Shown here: positions 41,032 to 52,746 of the stretch, one piece after another
Layout of the letters: each line of letters starts with the position of its first letter
How positions within the stretch are numbered: position 1 is the first letter of the stretch
NCBI GenBank assembly: GCA_019914945.1
Contig: CM034101.1
Coordinates: forward strand, 5,715,188 to 5,779,187
Length of the DNA: 64,000 nt
Reading direction: 5' to 3'
Origin: Typha latifolia
Taxonomy: Eukaryota > Streptophyta > Magnoliopsida > Poales > Typhaceae
Translations under genes and position numbers: made by a program
The notes under the pieces: generated by a model
Databases searched by the model: none
Seen by the model: the letters and a program-made list of their open reading frames with translations, nothing else
Told to the model about the DNA's origin: nothing

Positions 41032-41455
41032 TTCAGGCACTGAGATGAGATTATTCTCTTCTGAGGCAACTGCTAAGCAACTTATATGGTATGTTATCCC
41101 CAGTTTCTTTGCAGAATAATACAAGTGCAAGCATGGACTCTTAGTCAGCATGTTTTTATATTTAATATCTATTGATCTTCAACGTTTGAGAGTCGACGGA
41201 AGAATAAAGAAGAAATGGTGTGGAGATATGTGCTAACTAACTGTAATGCAGTAGCCAGAAATGGGCATACGAAAATGGCAAGATAGTCAACTATTTATAT
41301 AGCAAATGGGTAGTAACTTGTAGTGTTTTTCTTAATTGATTACTTGTGTTCATACTACGTGTTAATAATTATTGCTAATCACTGATCATTTGAGTAACTT
41401 TTATCACAAAACCATATAGAAGTACTGATCACTTAGATAACTGTATCGAAAAGCC

Positions 41456-41494
<39 letters not shown>

Positions 41495-43388
41495 CTCTTT
41501 GCTTTCTTAAATCTAGGTGATAGGACATTCCATTTATGTTTTAACTTCTCCGCAGGAATTTAAGTAATAGAAGCTGAGCAACAACATACACACTTAATCT
41601 GATGAACATGCCTTAGAAGTTCACTTTCTTTACATAATTAAACACTATAAAAGAGCCTTAGAAGTTCACTAAGGCTTCTTCTATAAATTAATCAATCATA
41701 TGCACATTTTTGACGTATTAGATTTACCTCAAGAGCAATATATTTCCATCTTAGAGCAAATTATCTCAAACTTATTTACCTATAGTAATGCACCTCAACA
41801 TTCAAAAGCACATTAATTGTTGGTAAGCAAGATTGTTTCTATATTTTGTGGCCTTTTCTAGTGACTTGGAAGCTCATTTCATCTTCCTCTATAATTTATG
41901 TCTGTGGAGCATCAAGAATTCCACATTAATATTTACAGAACGATAGATGTGTAATCTACTGATTGGTTTACAGGATTCGTTTTCCGATGAGATTGAGAAA
42001 TCATTATTCAGTATAAATTTTCCATTTTAATCATCAGATTCCATATCAAACTCAGTAGAGCTGATTGTTTTCTTATCTTTTCTTTTTGCAATGATAGGAG
42101 TAAGTACCTCAGCTTCTACTCATGAATGTGCATCAATTTTCCCCATATATTCTGATCTAGCCACAATTATGTTAGTAAGATTAAATCTAACAACATCTTC
42201 ACCAAATGAGCTCTACATTGAACATTAGTTTGCACTAAGTTAATTTCAGCTGAATCAATATAGTTGGTAAGTAGTTATTATCCTGGATAAACTCTGGTAT
42301 TCTTCTCTATCTAAGATAAACTAATCGCAGTTATAATACAATGTCACCTAATGTGCTGTCCATGCTCTTCTCTCAAATGAAATAAAAGGAAGGGAAAGGG
42401 GAAAAAGAAAGTGGTATGCTGCATGTTCAAATCTATCTATTCATTTGATAGGACAAGGAGCTTAAAATCTAGCACGAATAGCAAAATTTAGGTAAGTTGT
42501 TATTTTCAATAATAGTGTTGTATGATGAAGAATCTATGTATGACATTGCATGAAGCATGACAGGAACTTATCATCAATCCCATGTGCAATGGTAAGAATT
42601 AATAGTTGTTATTGATCGATTGACATTGCGATTAATGAGAATTCAAGCATCTAACTATTCATCCATGCTAAGAATTAAATTATATATCATTATGTTGAGT
42701 ATATCAATAGCATCATCTCCAGATTAATATTTCAGTGGAAAGTTGAATGTAGACTGTATGCAGCCTTTCTTGGAATTGAGGTTCTATAAATATAATAAAG
42801 CAAAGTTATGAGTGTCTGGAGAGAAGACTACATAAAGTTAATGCTATTAAACATAACTTATGTATCACAAATATACTCTTACTGTATTGTCTCTTCATAG
42901 TGTTGCTATTGCCTATCTATCTATCTATCTATAGATGGCCTAAAAGTATCACTATCTCTAATGTTCTCTTTAAGAAGCTATTGGAGATATATGGAACCAA
43001 AACACTTGGACCCTACACTTGAATGGTTTTGTTTTAGGTCAAGTACTTTTTATAACTCTATCCAGCTAAGATTAGGGTTTAGGTACATGCTTAGTAAGAT
43101 AACAGGAACAAGACTACGACTCGTCGTAAGGTCTTGATCATGGAAACTCAAGTTATAACCTATGTGTAAATAGCTAGTTATGTTATAGGCCATGTACGTA
43201 CGAGGTTTGGACTTGATTAAATTAATTGGATTAGGTTTATGTTTAGGTTTAGGTTTAGGTACGTTCCGTGTTTTTGGTCCTTTGCTAGTTACAATCTATG
43301 TAGGGTCTCCTTTGGATGACTCCGAACGTTGTGAAGATTGGGTCTTGCGTAGACCTAATTTATTACTGATAATTATGCAAAATAGAGA

Positions 43389-43420
<32 letters not shown>

Positions 43421-45270
43421 ATTTTTTTATATGTAGATAAATTTTCTACTAAGAATGAGCCTTGTTGTTATGAATTAGTGGTTACGTATAGGTTTAACAT
43501 TTGTTAGAAAACTTCATACGTGCATGCAAAAGAGTTAAGGGTGATCCTACATGCAAAATGAGCAAGATCATCATGCCATCAATGTGATTAGTTTAAGGCT
43601 TTATACATGCATGCACGAACTAAGTGGCGACATGCATAGTTTGAACAAGGACATCTTTGTGGGAATACCTTTTTTAATAATGGTTTGACATTTTAGTAGT
43701 ATAAATATGATGTAGCACTATATGTGTACCATATATATTATATTCTTCTTTTAAGAAATATTGAAATGGTTACTTCCTATCTTGGAGAAATTTCCCAACC
43801 ATATAAACCAGCAAGTATATATATCTTCATTCTCTTGATATATATCCACTACATTACCATTGATAATAACATCCAAAATTTAGTTTTGATAAATCAATGG
43901 CTATTGACATTAGAGTATAGAATGATAAAATCACTGTTCTAAGCTCTAACTCGGTAAGTTTTTAGAGTAGTTGATGGGTTATTGATATTATAGTAAGAGA
44001 TCTATCTATCAGTTAAAATTTGAATCTCCATTTATTCATTCTAATCCATGGAGCTATTATAAATGTCTTGAGCCCTAAAACGAGGAGAGTGTTAAGAGTA
44101 TAAAAGTATAAAATTATTATTTTCTAATAGCTTGCGTATGTCGATAAGTACCATAAAATATCTAATAAGATGTAAGGTGAAATGATGATTTCATCAACAA
44201 CAAGGTTGTATTGTTCTGTGGAAATTAATAATACCTTGAGATGACAGTGATTAATGTTTAATTTTCCATGGTTGTGAAGGTGCTCGGTGTGGAAGGAGAG
44301 CTAACAATCTTTGGAATCAATGGCAAAGAGAGGCAAAGGGATCAATAAGATAATTTCAACTTTAGAGATGTCAAACCCAATTTGTTTGGGGTCCCAAAAT
44401 TTTGAAGCCTAATTTAGTGCAGGCCCAAAAGAATTGAGATTGTTGGGGATTTTTCATTTCACACCCTATATTATGTATTTCTCAAGGATTTCTACGTAAC
44501 GTGAGCAGACAAAGCAATATTATTGTCCACTCCCTTACTGGTCTAGCTATTCGAGAATATGAGCGTGTTGAATGGACCGATCCATCGCTTTTCTCTGAGC
44601 TGTAACTTAGATTGCTAGTGAAGTGTCCGTAGACTTTTCCTCGTAAAACAAAAAAACAAAATTCTTAATTAGGCACCCAAATTTTTCAATAAATTACTAA
44701 TAATATAATTATATATTTGTCATCCGATTTCAAAAAAATAAACCTAAAAAGAGCATTTTTTTTATAATTACAAACACTTTACAAAATTCGTGTAAAAAGT
44801 TACAACGTGGCATCTTATCAACCCTTGATTTCACTTCCTACGTACGTAACAATAATCATAATCAATACATAGGATAATATATATCATCATTTTTCGTGGA
44901 ATGTTAGTAGAATGTTTGATGATAAAGCTTCGTTTATGGGCTTATTCTTATTTGTATAATTTCAGTTAAAAAATTATGTTATTTGTTCTGTTAAATTATT
45001 GATATTTAAGGATATATTCACAGATAAGAAATTTTGGAAAGGTATTCGTGCAAAAAAAAAAAAAAAAAAAAACCCATAATAACAAGACTCTGAATTCAAG
45101 TTAGGTATCCAAATTTAAATCATATCTGGTAAAAATTCAATTATGGAAGTTGGATTGGACTAATAGTCCAATTTCTAGGCCCAAAGTTTGATCACAGCAA
45201 GCCTTGATGTTCTTATGCTTGTATCCAGAATGCCCTAGTGTTGACCCGGGTTTTTCTTTCAAATCCGACC
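40531..45270. other. 3' UTR of SRS and intergenic DNA with microsatellites
   Basis: CT tracts at 40955-40979 and 40999-41029, (TA)n at 41457-41491, (CTAT)n at 42915-42934, four TTTAGG-like hexamers at 43226-43259, (TATC)n at 43390-43421 and an A20 tract at 45051-45072. No protein or RNA gene recognised in about 4.7 kb of AT-rich DNA. Confidence 0.5.
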
Positions 45271-45279
45271 CGATAAGGC

Positions 45280-45294
45280 AGAAGCTTCAGGAAT
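45280..45294 (+). promoter_or_regulatory. Heat-shock element (three perfect alternating units)
   Basis: AGAAGCTTCAGGAAT fits nGAAnnTTCnnGAAn without a mismatch. It lies about 130 bp upstream of the TATA box of the HSP90 gene. Additional GAA units at 45352, 45362, 45391, 45398 and 45408 form weaker, gapped sites. Heat-shock factor trimers bind such arrays, so heat induction is likely. Confidence 0.78.
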
Positions 45295-45380
45295 ATCAAA
45301 ATTTAAATCCGACCCGATAAAACTTAACAAATAAGTTTTTGTAACTGAATGGAAGTCTCCAGAACACCCGCGAGTCCGCG

Positions 45381-45432
45381 ATTGGTTGGGGAAGCCAGAA
45401 GCCCCTAGAAGCCTCCTCAACTACTATAAATA
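45381..45432 (+). promoter_or_regulatory. HSP90 core promoter: inverted CCAAT box and TATA box
   Basis: ATTGG (inverted CCAAT) at 45381-45385 and TATAAATA at 45425-45432. Transcription should start about 30 bp later, near 45460, leaving a 5' UTR of roughly 90 bp before ATG 45549. Confidence 0.75.
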
Positions 45433-45548
45433 CTAAACCCCGTCGTCCTCTCCACCTCGTCGTAGTTATTGAGAAGCATTTCGTCGAACACTACACGCGC
45501 TCTGCTTTCCTTTCTCTCATTTCGTGCGTTCGCGATAGATTCATCCCA

Positions 45549-48223
45549 ATGGCGGAGGTGCAGATGGGTGAGACCGAGACGTTCGCCTTCCAGGCGGAGA
45601 TCAACCAACTGCTTAGCCTCATCATCAACACCTTCTACTCCAACAAGGAGATCTTCCTCCGTGAGCTCATCAGCAACTCCTCGGATGTAAGTGGGTTTGC
45701 ATTTTTGAGTGGTGATTTGGGAATTGGGTTCTCTTGATTCGTTGCTGATATGGTGTCTTTTTTGTTGTGTGCGCAATGTGTGGGGAATTAGGCTTTGGAT
45801 AAGATCCGATTCGAGAGCTTGACGGATAAGAGCAAGTTGGATGCGCAGCCGGAGTTATTCATTCGTCTCGTGCCGGATAAGGCGAACAAGACGCTTTCTA
45901 TCATCGACAGCGGGATCGGAATGACCAAAGCTGGTAAAGATAAATAGTGAGCTCAGATTTGGTCTTGCAATTTCCTCGTTCTTAGTGTTTCTTTCAGCAT
46001 TAGTAGACACTTGACAAGTATGGTTCACGTTCTTCCGATTGCATCTAAGATTTGTGAAATGAAGCATTATGACGTATGTTTTTCTCATGTTATGTGCAAC
46101 TAATCTCCTTTCTAATTGGTTATTCCTTTCAAAGAATTCTGTTCATAATAATTCCCTCTGTTTTTGACTTCTTGCATTGCAATCTACTCATGGGATATAG
46201 TGTTGATGTTCAGATCGAAATCTTAGCTTTGGAATTTGACTGTTCGGTTATATTTTCATATGCGATTAAATTTGTCTAACTAAATGGTTTCTTTCGGCTC
46301 ACCAGATTTGGTGAACAATTTGGGTACCATTGCAAGGTCTGGCACAAAGGAGTTCATGGAGGCATTGCAGGCCGGAGCTGACGTGAGCATGATCGGCCAA
46401 TTTGGCGTCGGCTTCTACTCCGCTTACCTCATCGCCGAGAAGGTCATCGTGACGACCAAGCACAACGACGACGAGCAGTACATCTGGGAGTCTCAAGCCG
46501 GTGGTTCCTTCACCGTCACGAGGGACACAAGTGGCGAGCAACTCGGCCGAGGAACCAAGATCACTCTTTTCCTCAAAGAGGATCAGGTAAGTAAATATAT
46601 ATATGTATCGTAAAGTCTTAAATTGCTTCATGTTAGATGTATCAATCATTTGCTCATGGTGACAATGATGTTGAACTGTAGTTGGAGTACTTGGAGGAGA
46701 GGAGGTTGAAGGATCTAGTTAAGAAGCATTCGGAATTCATCAGCTATCCTATCTACCTGTGGACCGAGAAGACCACGGAGAAGGAGATCAGCGACGACGA
46801 AGATGAGGAGACCAAGAAGGAAGAGGAAGGTGAGGTCGAGGATGTTGACGAGAAGGAGACCAAGTCCAAGAAGAAGAAGGTGAAGGAGGTGTCCCATGAG
46901 TGGCAGCTCATGAACAAGCAGAAGCCCATCTGGCTTCGCAAGCCGGAGGAGATCACCAAGGAGGAGTACGCCTCCTTCTACAAGAGCCTGACCAATGATT
47001 GGGAGGACCATTTGGCCGTCAAGCACTTCTCTGTGGAGGGGCAGCTTGAATTCAAGGCTATCCTCTTTGTTCCAAAGAGAGCTCCTTTTGATCTATTTGA
47101 CACTAGGAAGAAGATGAACAACATTAAGCTCTACGTCAGGAGAGTCTTCATCATGGATAACTGTGAGGAGCTCATTCCGGAGTACCTCGGCTTTGTGAAG
47201 GGTGTTGTGGATTCAGATGACCTTCCCCTTAACATCTCCAGGGAGACGCTTCAGCAGAACAAAATCCTGAAGGTGATCAGGAAGAACCTTGTCAAGAAGT
47301 GCATTGAGATGTTCTTCGAGATCGCAGAGAACAAGGAGGACTACAACAAGTTCTACGAGGCCTTCTCGAAGAATCTCAAATTGGGTATCCACGAGGACAG
47401 CCAGAACAGAGCAAAGCTGGCTGATCTCCTGCGGTACCACTCAACAAAGAGTGGCGATGAGACGACGAGCTTGAAGGACTACGTGACCAGGATGAAGGAA
47501 GGCCAGAAGGACATCTACTACATCACAGGAGAGAGCAAGAAGGCCGTCGAGAATTCTCCATTCCTCGAGAGGCTGAAGAAGAAGGGCTACGAAGTGCTCT
47601 TCATGGTGGACGCCATCGACGAGTATGCGGTCGGGCAGCTAAAGGAATATGATGGTAAGAAGCTCGTCTCTGCGACCAAGGAAGGCCTCAAGCTTGAGGA
47701 GACAGAAGATGAGAAGAAGAAAAGGGAAGAGAAGAAGGCGGCATTCGAGAGCCTCTGCAAGACCATGAAGGATATCTTGGGTGACAAGGTGGAGAAGGTG
47801 GTGGTCTCTGATAGGATTGTTGATTCTCCTTGCTGCTTGGTCACCGGTGAATACGGCTGGACTGCCAACATGGAGAGGATCATGAAGGCTCAGGCTCTAA
47901 GGGACAGCAGCATGAGCTCCTACATGTCGAGCAAGAAAACTATGGAGATCAACCCGGAGAATGGCATCATGGAGGAGCTTAGGAAGAGGGCAGATGCAGA
48001 TAAGAACGACAAATCCGTGAAGGATCTCGTCCTGCTCCTCTTTGAGACTGCTCTGCTGACCTCTGGCTTCAGCTTGGATGATCCTAACACCTTTGCAGGG
48101 AGAATCCACAGGATGTTGAAGCTGGGGTTGAACATTGATGAGGATGCCTCGGAGGAGGACACCGAGATGCCTGCATTGGAGGAGGATGGCAATGAAGAGA
48201 GCAAGATGGAGGAAGTTGATTAA
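45549..48223 (+). CDS. HSP90: Cytosolic heat shock protein 90 (Hsp81 type)
   Basis: Four exons: 45549-45686, 45792-45933, 46306-46586 and 46682-48223, all GT..AG, joining in frame to 700 residues, the usual length. It is an ATP-dependent chaperone dimer that matures kinases, steroid-type receptors and immune receptors. The N-terminal ATPase (GHKL) domain starts [20 protein letters not shown] and has [34 protein letters not shown] and [13 protein letters not shown] charged Glu/Lys linker lies at the start of exon 4 (46775-46890). The middle domain has [11 protein letters not shown]. The C-terminal dimerisation domain ends with EESKMEEVD, the TPR-docking tail of cytosolic members, with no transit or KDEL signal. 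No lesion is seen. Codons of exon 4 are GC-rich at third positions. Upstream HSE and TATA box suggest heat-inducible expression. Confidence 0.97.
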
Positions 48224-48581
48224 AGAGTTTGTCTGCTAATAAGACCACCAGTCTGTTCCTGTCCTAATCTTGTAGTTGGTATCCTGAACATAGTTGTCAT
48301 GCGAGTGCCCTTAATTGCTGTGTATCGGTGTTTGTGTCCGGGTTTTATAAGAATTTAAAGGTCATAACGTAGTTTCTATAAATGCAATCTGCAGCTTCAG
48401 GGTAAATCGCAATGAGTAAGTTACTCATAACCGCTCCAAGCCTTTTTTTTCTCTTTTTTTTTTTCTTTTTTCTTTTTGCGGCAATACAGCGTCCTCCAAC
48501 TAAAATTATATCACCAATTCCCTTCAGGAACTAGCTGCCTCGGACTTGTGCAGATTAGTTTCCATTTAATTACAATCTCTG
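48224..48581 (+). other. HSP90 3' UTR and short spacer
   Basis: Probable 3' UTR to about 48400, AT-rich with pyrimidine tracts at 48440-48475. The left LTR of the gypsy element starts near 48582. Confidence 0.5.
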
Positions 48582-49220
48582 TGATACCGGAAGATTCAGC
48601 TGTCGGATCGATGTAAAATTTTGATATATTGTAGCTCCGGAAAAAATCTTTCCAACAAATTAAGTTTCAGGCGAATCAGATGGCGAGATATCGTGGGCCG
48701 CCCCTAAGGGACTAGGGTGATTGACCGGTCGCAAGAGAGAATGGCGAGATATCGTGGGCCGCCCCTAAGTGACTAGGGTGATTAACCGGTTGCAAGAGAG
48801 AAGAAGACGAAGGAGACAAGACAAAACTCAATTCATTTAATAATGATTCAATGGTTGCCATCCACACCTTTAGAGGCTAACCAATCAATTCAAAAACAAC
48901 AATTATTAACCCTAAAACAATATATTTTCGCCGATCGCATTCGCATGCGCCCGATCGCATTCGCACGTGCCCGATTGTGTTCAAATGCACATTTTGCGTT
49001 CTCTGTATGTGCGAACGCGATGTAGGCGTTTGCAGACGTGTTCGAACGCACATTTCACACTCTCTAAATGTGCGAACCTGATGCAGGTGCTCACAAACGC
49101 ATTTGAACGCGACATACAGAAAACTTATTTTTTAAGAATTAAACACTAAAACAAGACACAAAGACACCCCTAGAGTGCATCCATGCTCAAGACGACATCG
49201 GTGAAGTCCAAATCGTATCA
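48582..49220 (-). repeat. Left (3') LTR of minus-strand chromovirus
   Basis: On the minus strand it starts TGATACG at 49220, preceded by the AGCGTGGTGGAT end of the internal region. It aligns with the right LTR but is only about 639 bp because of internal deletions. It contains a direct tandem duplication of about 60 bp (48688-48800, GGCGAGATATCGTGGGCCGC and following). The GCGTTCGAACGC array is present but decayed (49030-49110). Confidence 0.85.
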
Positions 49221-49224
49221 ATCC

Positions 49225-50326
49225 ACCACGCTTCTGTAACCTTGTCCTCAAGGTTTGAAATTAGGGAAACAATCTTTGAACTCTAACTCAAGCTCCTCTA
49301 TGATTTGATCCTCTGCATTGGTTCCCCACATATCTGAAAATAGAGAAAGGGTTGGTGCTGAAAAGAAGGCGAGTTCACTTGTGTCCAGTTGGCTAGAAAG
49401 GGCATTGGCCGCTCAGTTCTTGATCCCCTTTTTGTAGACTAGTTCTAGTCATACCTAAGGAGTTTCGTGACCCACCGTTGCTATGCTGGGGTGTGCACAC
49501 GTTGCTCCATAAAGTAGGGTAAGCTACGCTGGTCTATGCGGATAATAAATCGTTGGTCAATCAAGTAGGGTCGCCATTTGGTGACGGCATGTAGAATTGC
49601 TAGCATTTCGCGCCCGTAGGTGGATAACTGTCGCGACCGGTTTGACAATGCCTTGCTTATATATGCCACGAACCTGCCCTCTTGCATCAAATCAGCTCCA
49701 ATGCCCTCACCCGAAGCATCACATTCCACCACGAAGGGCTTGCTGAAATCCGGTAGAGTCAAAATCAGTGCAGTAGACATGGCTGTCTTCAATGCTTTGA
49801 AGGCCTCCGTCACCTTGCCCATCCATTGAAACCCTCCTTTCCTGAATAAGGAGGTCAGCGGGGCAGCAATCTTGCCATAGTTTGCAACGAATCATCGGTA
49901 GTACCCCGTCAACCCAAGGAATCCCCTCAATTCCCGCTGATTAGTGGGAATTGGCCAGTCCACCGTATTCTTGATTTTGCTTGGATCGGCTTCCACTCCT
50001 CTCGCTGAGATTATATAACCCAAATACTCCACTCGTGGCTCACCCCAAAGGCACTTGCTCATCTTGACTTTTAACTGGTTTTGTCGCAAGATATTCAACA
50101 CCTCACGCACATGCCGCAAGTGCTCACTCTAATTCCTGCTATACACTAGAATGTTATCAAAGAAGATGAGCACATACCGACGCAAGAGCGGGCGGAAAAG
50201 GTTATTCATCAACCCTTGGAAGGTAGTCGGTGCATTGGTGAGCCCAAACGGCATGACTCGAAACTCATAGTGGCTATCGTGAGTATGAAATGCCGTTTTG
50301 TGCACATCTTTCGGGTCGACGCGGAT
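49225..50326 (-). pseudogene. Chromovirus RT end, RNase H and short C-terminal tail (broken)
   Basis: Read on the minus strand. RT continues after a stop at 50324-50326. The catalytic box reads FFDN instead of FFDD, the second Asp codon being AAC (50153-50155). The RT thumb follows (CLWGEPRVEYLGYIIS, then GFLGLTGYYR). RNase H spans 49481-49822 (VVECDASGEGIGADL, STYGREMLAILHAV, IDQRSLPYFMEQ). After this only a short linker and an acidic end (near 49250-49330, an EFKDCF-like motif) precede the LTR. The D,D-35-E integrase is missing. Confidence 0.85.
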
Positions 50327-51185
50327 TTAATGGTACCTTACTCTTAAGTCAAATTTGCTGAAGTAAGCCGACCTTGTAAGTTCATCTAGGAACTCCTCGA
50401 TCACTGGTATTGGATATCGGTCTTTGACGGTGATCGCATTCAAGGCTCGGTAGTCAACGCAAAATCGCCAACTCTCATCTTTCTTCCGAACTAGCAGCAC
50501 CAGTGATGAGTAGGCACTTCTACTCGGTTGAATAATCCCTTGCTCTAGCATCTCCACCACCAATTTGCTGATCTCTTCCTTCTGGACATGCGAGTACCGA
50601 TAGGGCTGAACATTTGCTGGTTCAGCCCCTGGAATGATCTGGATGCGATGGTCGTGTCGACGAGTCGGCAGCAGTCCTCGAGGTTCCTCGAAGAGATCCT
50701 TGAATTCCTGCAGCAGCTCTTGCATGTCAGCGACTATTTCCCTTAATGGTGGATGTTCTGGTTCAGTAACAACCATTTGCAATAGTAGAGCTCGGTCGCC
50801 TGCACATGGAAGTCCCAAAAGTGGTTGCAACGTCGGCCCTTGCCGCGGTTGGTTTCCATCCAGCAGCACTCTTCGACCATTCCTCCAAAATGTAAGTGTG
50901 AAGTTTGAAAAATTAAATGTTATGGGCCCTAAGCTTTGAAGCCATTGGGTCCCTAAGACAATGTCGACACCTCGCAAGGTCAACGGATAAAGATCCAATG
51001 TGAAAGTTTGGCCTTGCACCTTTAATTCCACACCTCCATAAATAAAATCTGCCCGTAATATGGTGCCGTCTCCAATCGTCACATCAAACCCTTTCATGGG
51101 TTTCGACTAGAGCCCAATCTTCCTAAGGAGCCTCTTTTCAATGAAGTTGTGGGTGGACCCGGTGTCAATTAAGATTCTCACTGTG
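50327..51185 (-). pseudogene. Chromovirus protease and RT start
   Basis: The aspartic protease active site LIDTGSTHNF is at about 51135-51165, interrupted shortly after by a stop. A long frame from 51097 carries the rest of the protease (GVDIVLGTQWLQSLGP) and the RT start (VVEMLEQGIIQPS, DYRALNAITVKDRYPI, YFSKFDLR), ending at 50327 where a Gln codon has become TAA. Wording matches the plus-strand chromovirus at 20.4-25.2 kb closely. Confidence 0.88.
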
Positions 51186-51188
51186 GTT

Positions 51189-52562
51189 TTATTGACTATA
51201 CCGTTCACCTGCAAATGGCATGACTGTCCCTAAATAGGCGTGGAGGGAGATTTCAGCTATCATGCCCTCCACGGGTTGCTCCTCAGCTACTCCTCGTTGT
51301 CCAGCCACACCCTCATCTTCATCTGCAATCTCATCCTCAGCCTCCTCCAATATATCGATTAGCATCACCAATCCCATCGGTTTAATGCAGCGATGCCCGG
51401 GTACAAACTTTTCATCACAACGAAAGTATAGGCCTTTGCCTCTTAGTTCCTCCATTTGAGCAAGGGTGAGTGCTCGTCCCGGACCTCTAGGCGCATACTT
51501 CACATCTTGGGAGGGCTTCAGGGGTGCTCGAGGAGGCATAATTGCAGCACTGGTTCTTAGTATGCCGATAACATTTTCTGTCGCTATGGTTCGTTGAGCT
51601 TGATTACGGCTTCCTTGGCTCGTCCAGTTATGTTTCAGGTGTAACTTCATGGCTTGATGTTTGTCTTCCAAGAGCACCACATCTTCGAATGCCTCCTTTA
51701 AGGTTCTATGCCTTAAAGCCCTCACGTCGACTTGTATGTCTCCCCGCAGCCTGGAGATGATGGTGCTGCGAAGTTACTGATCCATTCATGGGGGTTGGCA
51801 TCGGCTACTTATCCTCTCAAATTTTTCTTAGTATGCCCCAACCGTGGTCCTTTGCACCGTTTTTGAGAGGAGAGCATCGAAGTCTTCATACCCCGACACT
51901 CCAAAACGCCGCGTGATATCGGCGCAAAAGTCGGCCCAAATTTCAATAGCCTCATGGGCATTGGCTGCTCGAAACCAATGAAGCGCCGCATCTTCAAGGT
52001 GGAAGCTCGCAAGCGTCACCTTATGTTCTTCCATTGTACCCTGGTATGTAAAGAATTATTCTGCTCTATACAACTAATCGATCGGATCGCCATCTTTGAA
52101 CTTGGAAAATTCGAGACGCACGATTTGCCCACGGATACCGTTGTCTCTATCCGGATCATATCTCAATCCTTGTCTAACCGGAGGAGGATGCACCATGAAT
52201 GGTTGATGATTCCTCCTTCAATTTTGATTAACTCGACGCGGTTTCGGTTCGTATTGCCCTGCCCATGGATCTAAATCTCCAATGCGATCTCCATAGTGGT
52301 TTGCTCGTCGGATGGGCTCACCTGCAACTAGGCCTGGTGGAACCATCCTTGCTTGTCTCTGCCTATAGGGTGGTGGCAGCAAAGGCTCTTGTGGTTGCAA
52401 ATTCTGAACCGGTGGAGGCGGGTTCATAGGGGTGGACTTGCGGCATGGGGTCGTTGGCGCATTCCCGTTCACCATAGCTTCCCTTGTCGCCCGTAATTTC
52501 CGCATCATTTCCATCATCATCTGGTTGTTGATGGCCATTTGTTTGGAAAGAGACCCAAACAT
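51189..52562 (-). pseudogene. Chromovirus gag (broken)
   Basis: Minus strand. The N-terminal part (52218-52562) is Met/Gln/Pro rich. The gag core (51809-52034) includes LASFHLEDAALHWFRAANA, the conserved gypsy gag helix. The C-terminal part (51189-51725) has the knuckle region YFRCDEKFVPGHRC, in which the first Cys is Tyr. An acidic linker leads to protease. Frame changes separate the three parts. Confidence 0.85.
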
Positions 52563-52730
52563 GGCTTGAAAACTAGGCTCTTCCGTATTCCGATTTGGTC
52601 GGGTGGTTCCGCAAGTGGAAGTCTCCGCAACCGTTTCCCCCTCCTCTATTGGGAGAATCTCTTCATCCTCATCTTGTCATGCAGCCATGGCTCTAGTGTC
52701 GTCATAGGAAGCGTGTGTCTAAGAAACGGT

Positions 52731-52743
52731 GGCTCTGATACCA
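52731..52743 (-). other. Primer binding site, initiator-Met tRNA
   Basis: On the minus strand TGGTATCAGAGCC, three bases after the 5' LTR end (CGTATCA). Same primer and spacing as the LTR at 24276-25176. Confidence 0.9.
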
Positions 52744-52746
52744 GCT

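Noticed and set aside
43226..43259. TTTAGG hexamers resembling plant telomere repeat
   Set aside because: Only four imperfect units of TTTAGG rather than TTTAGGG; a chance short repeat, not an interstitial telomere array.
46715..48204. Long antisense frames under HSP90 exon 4
   Set aside because: Shadow frames of a highly biased coding exon; no independent motif.
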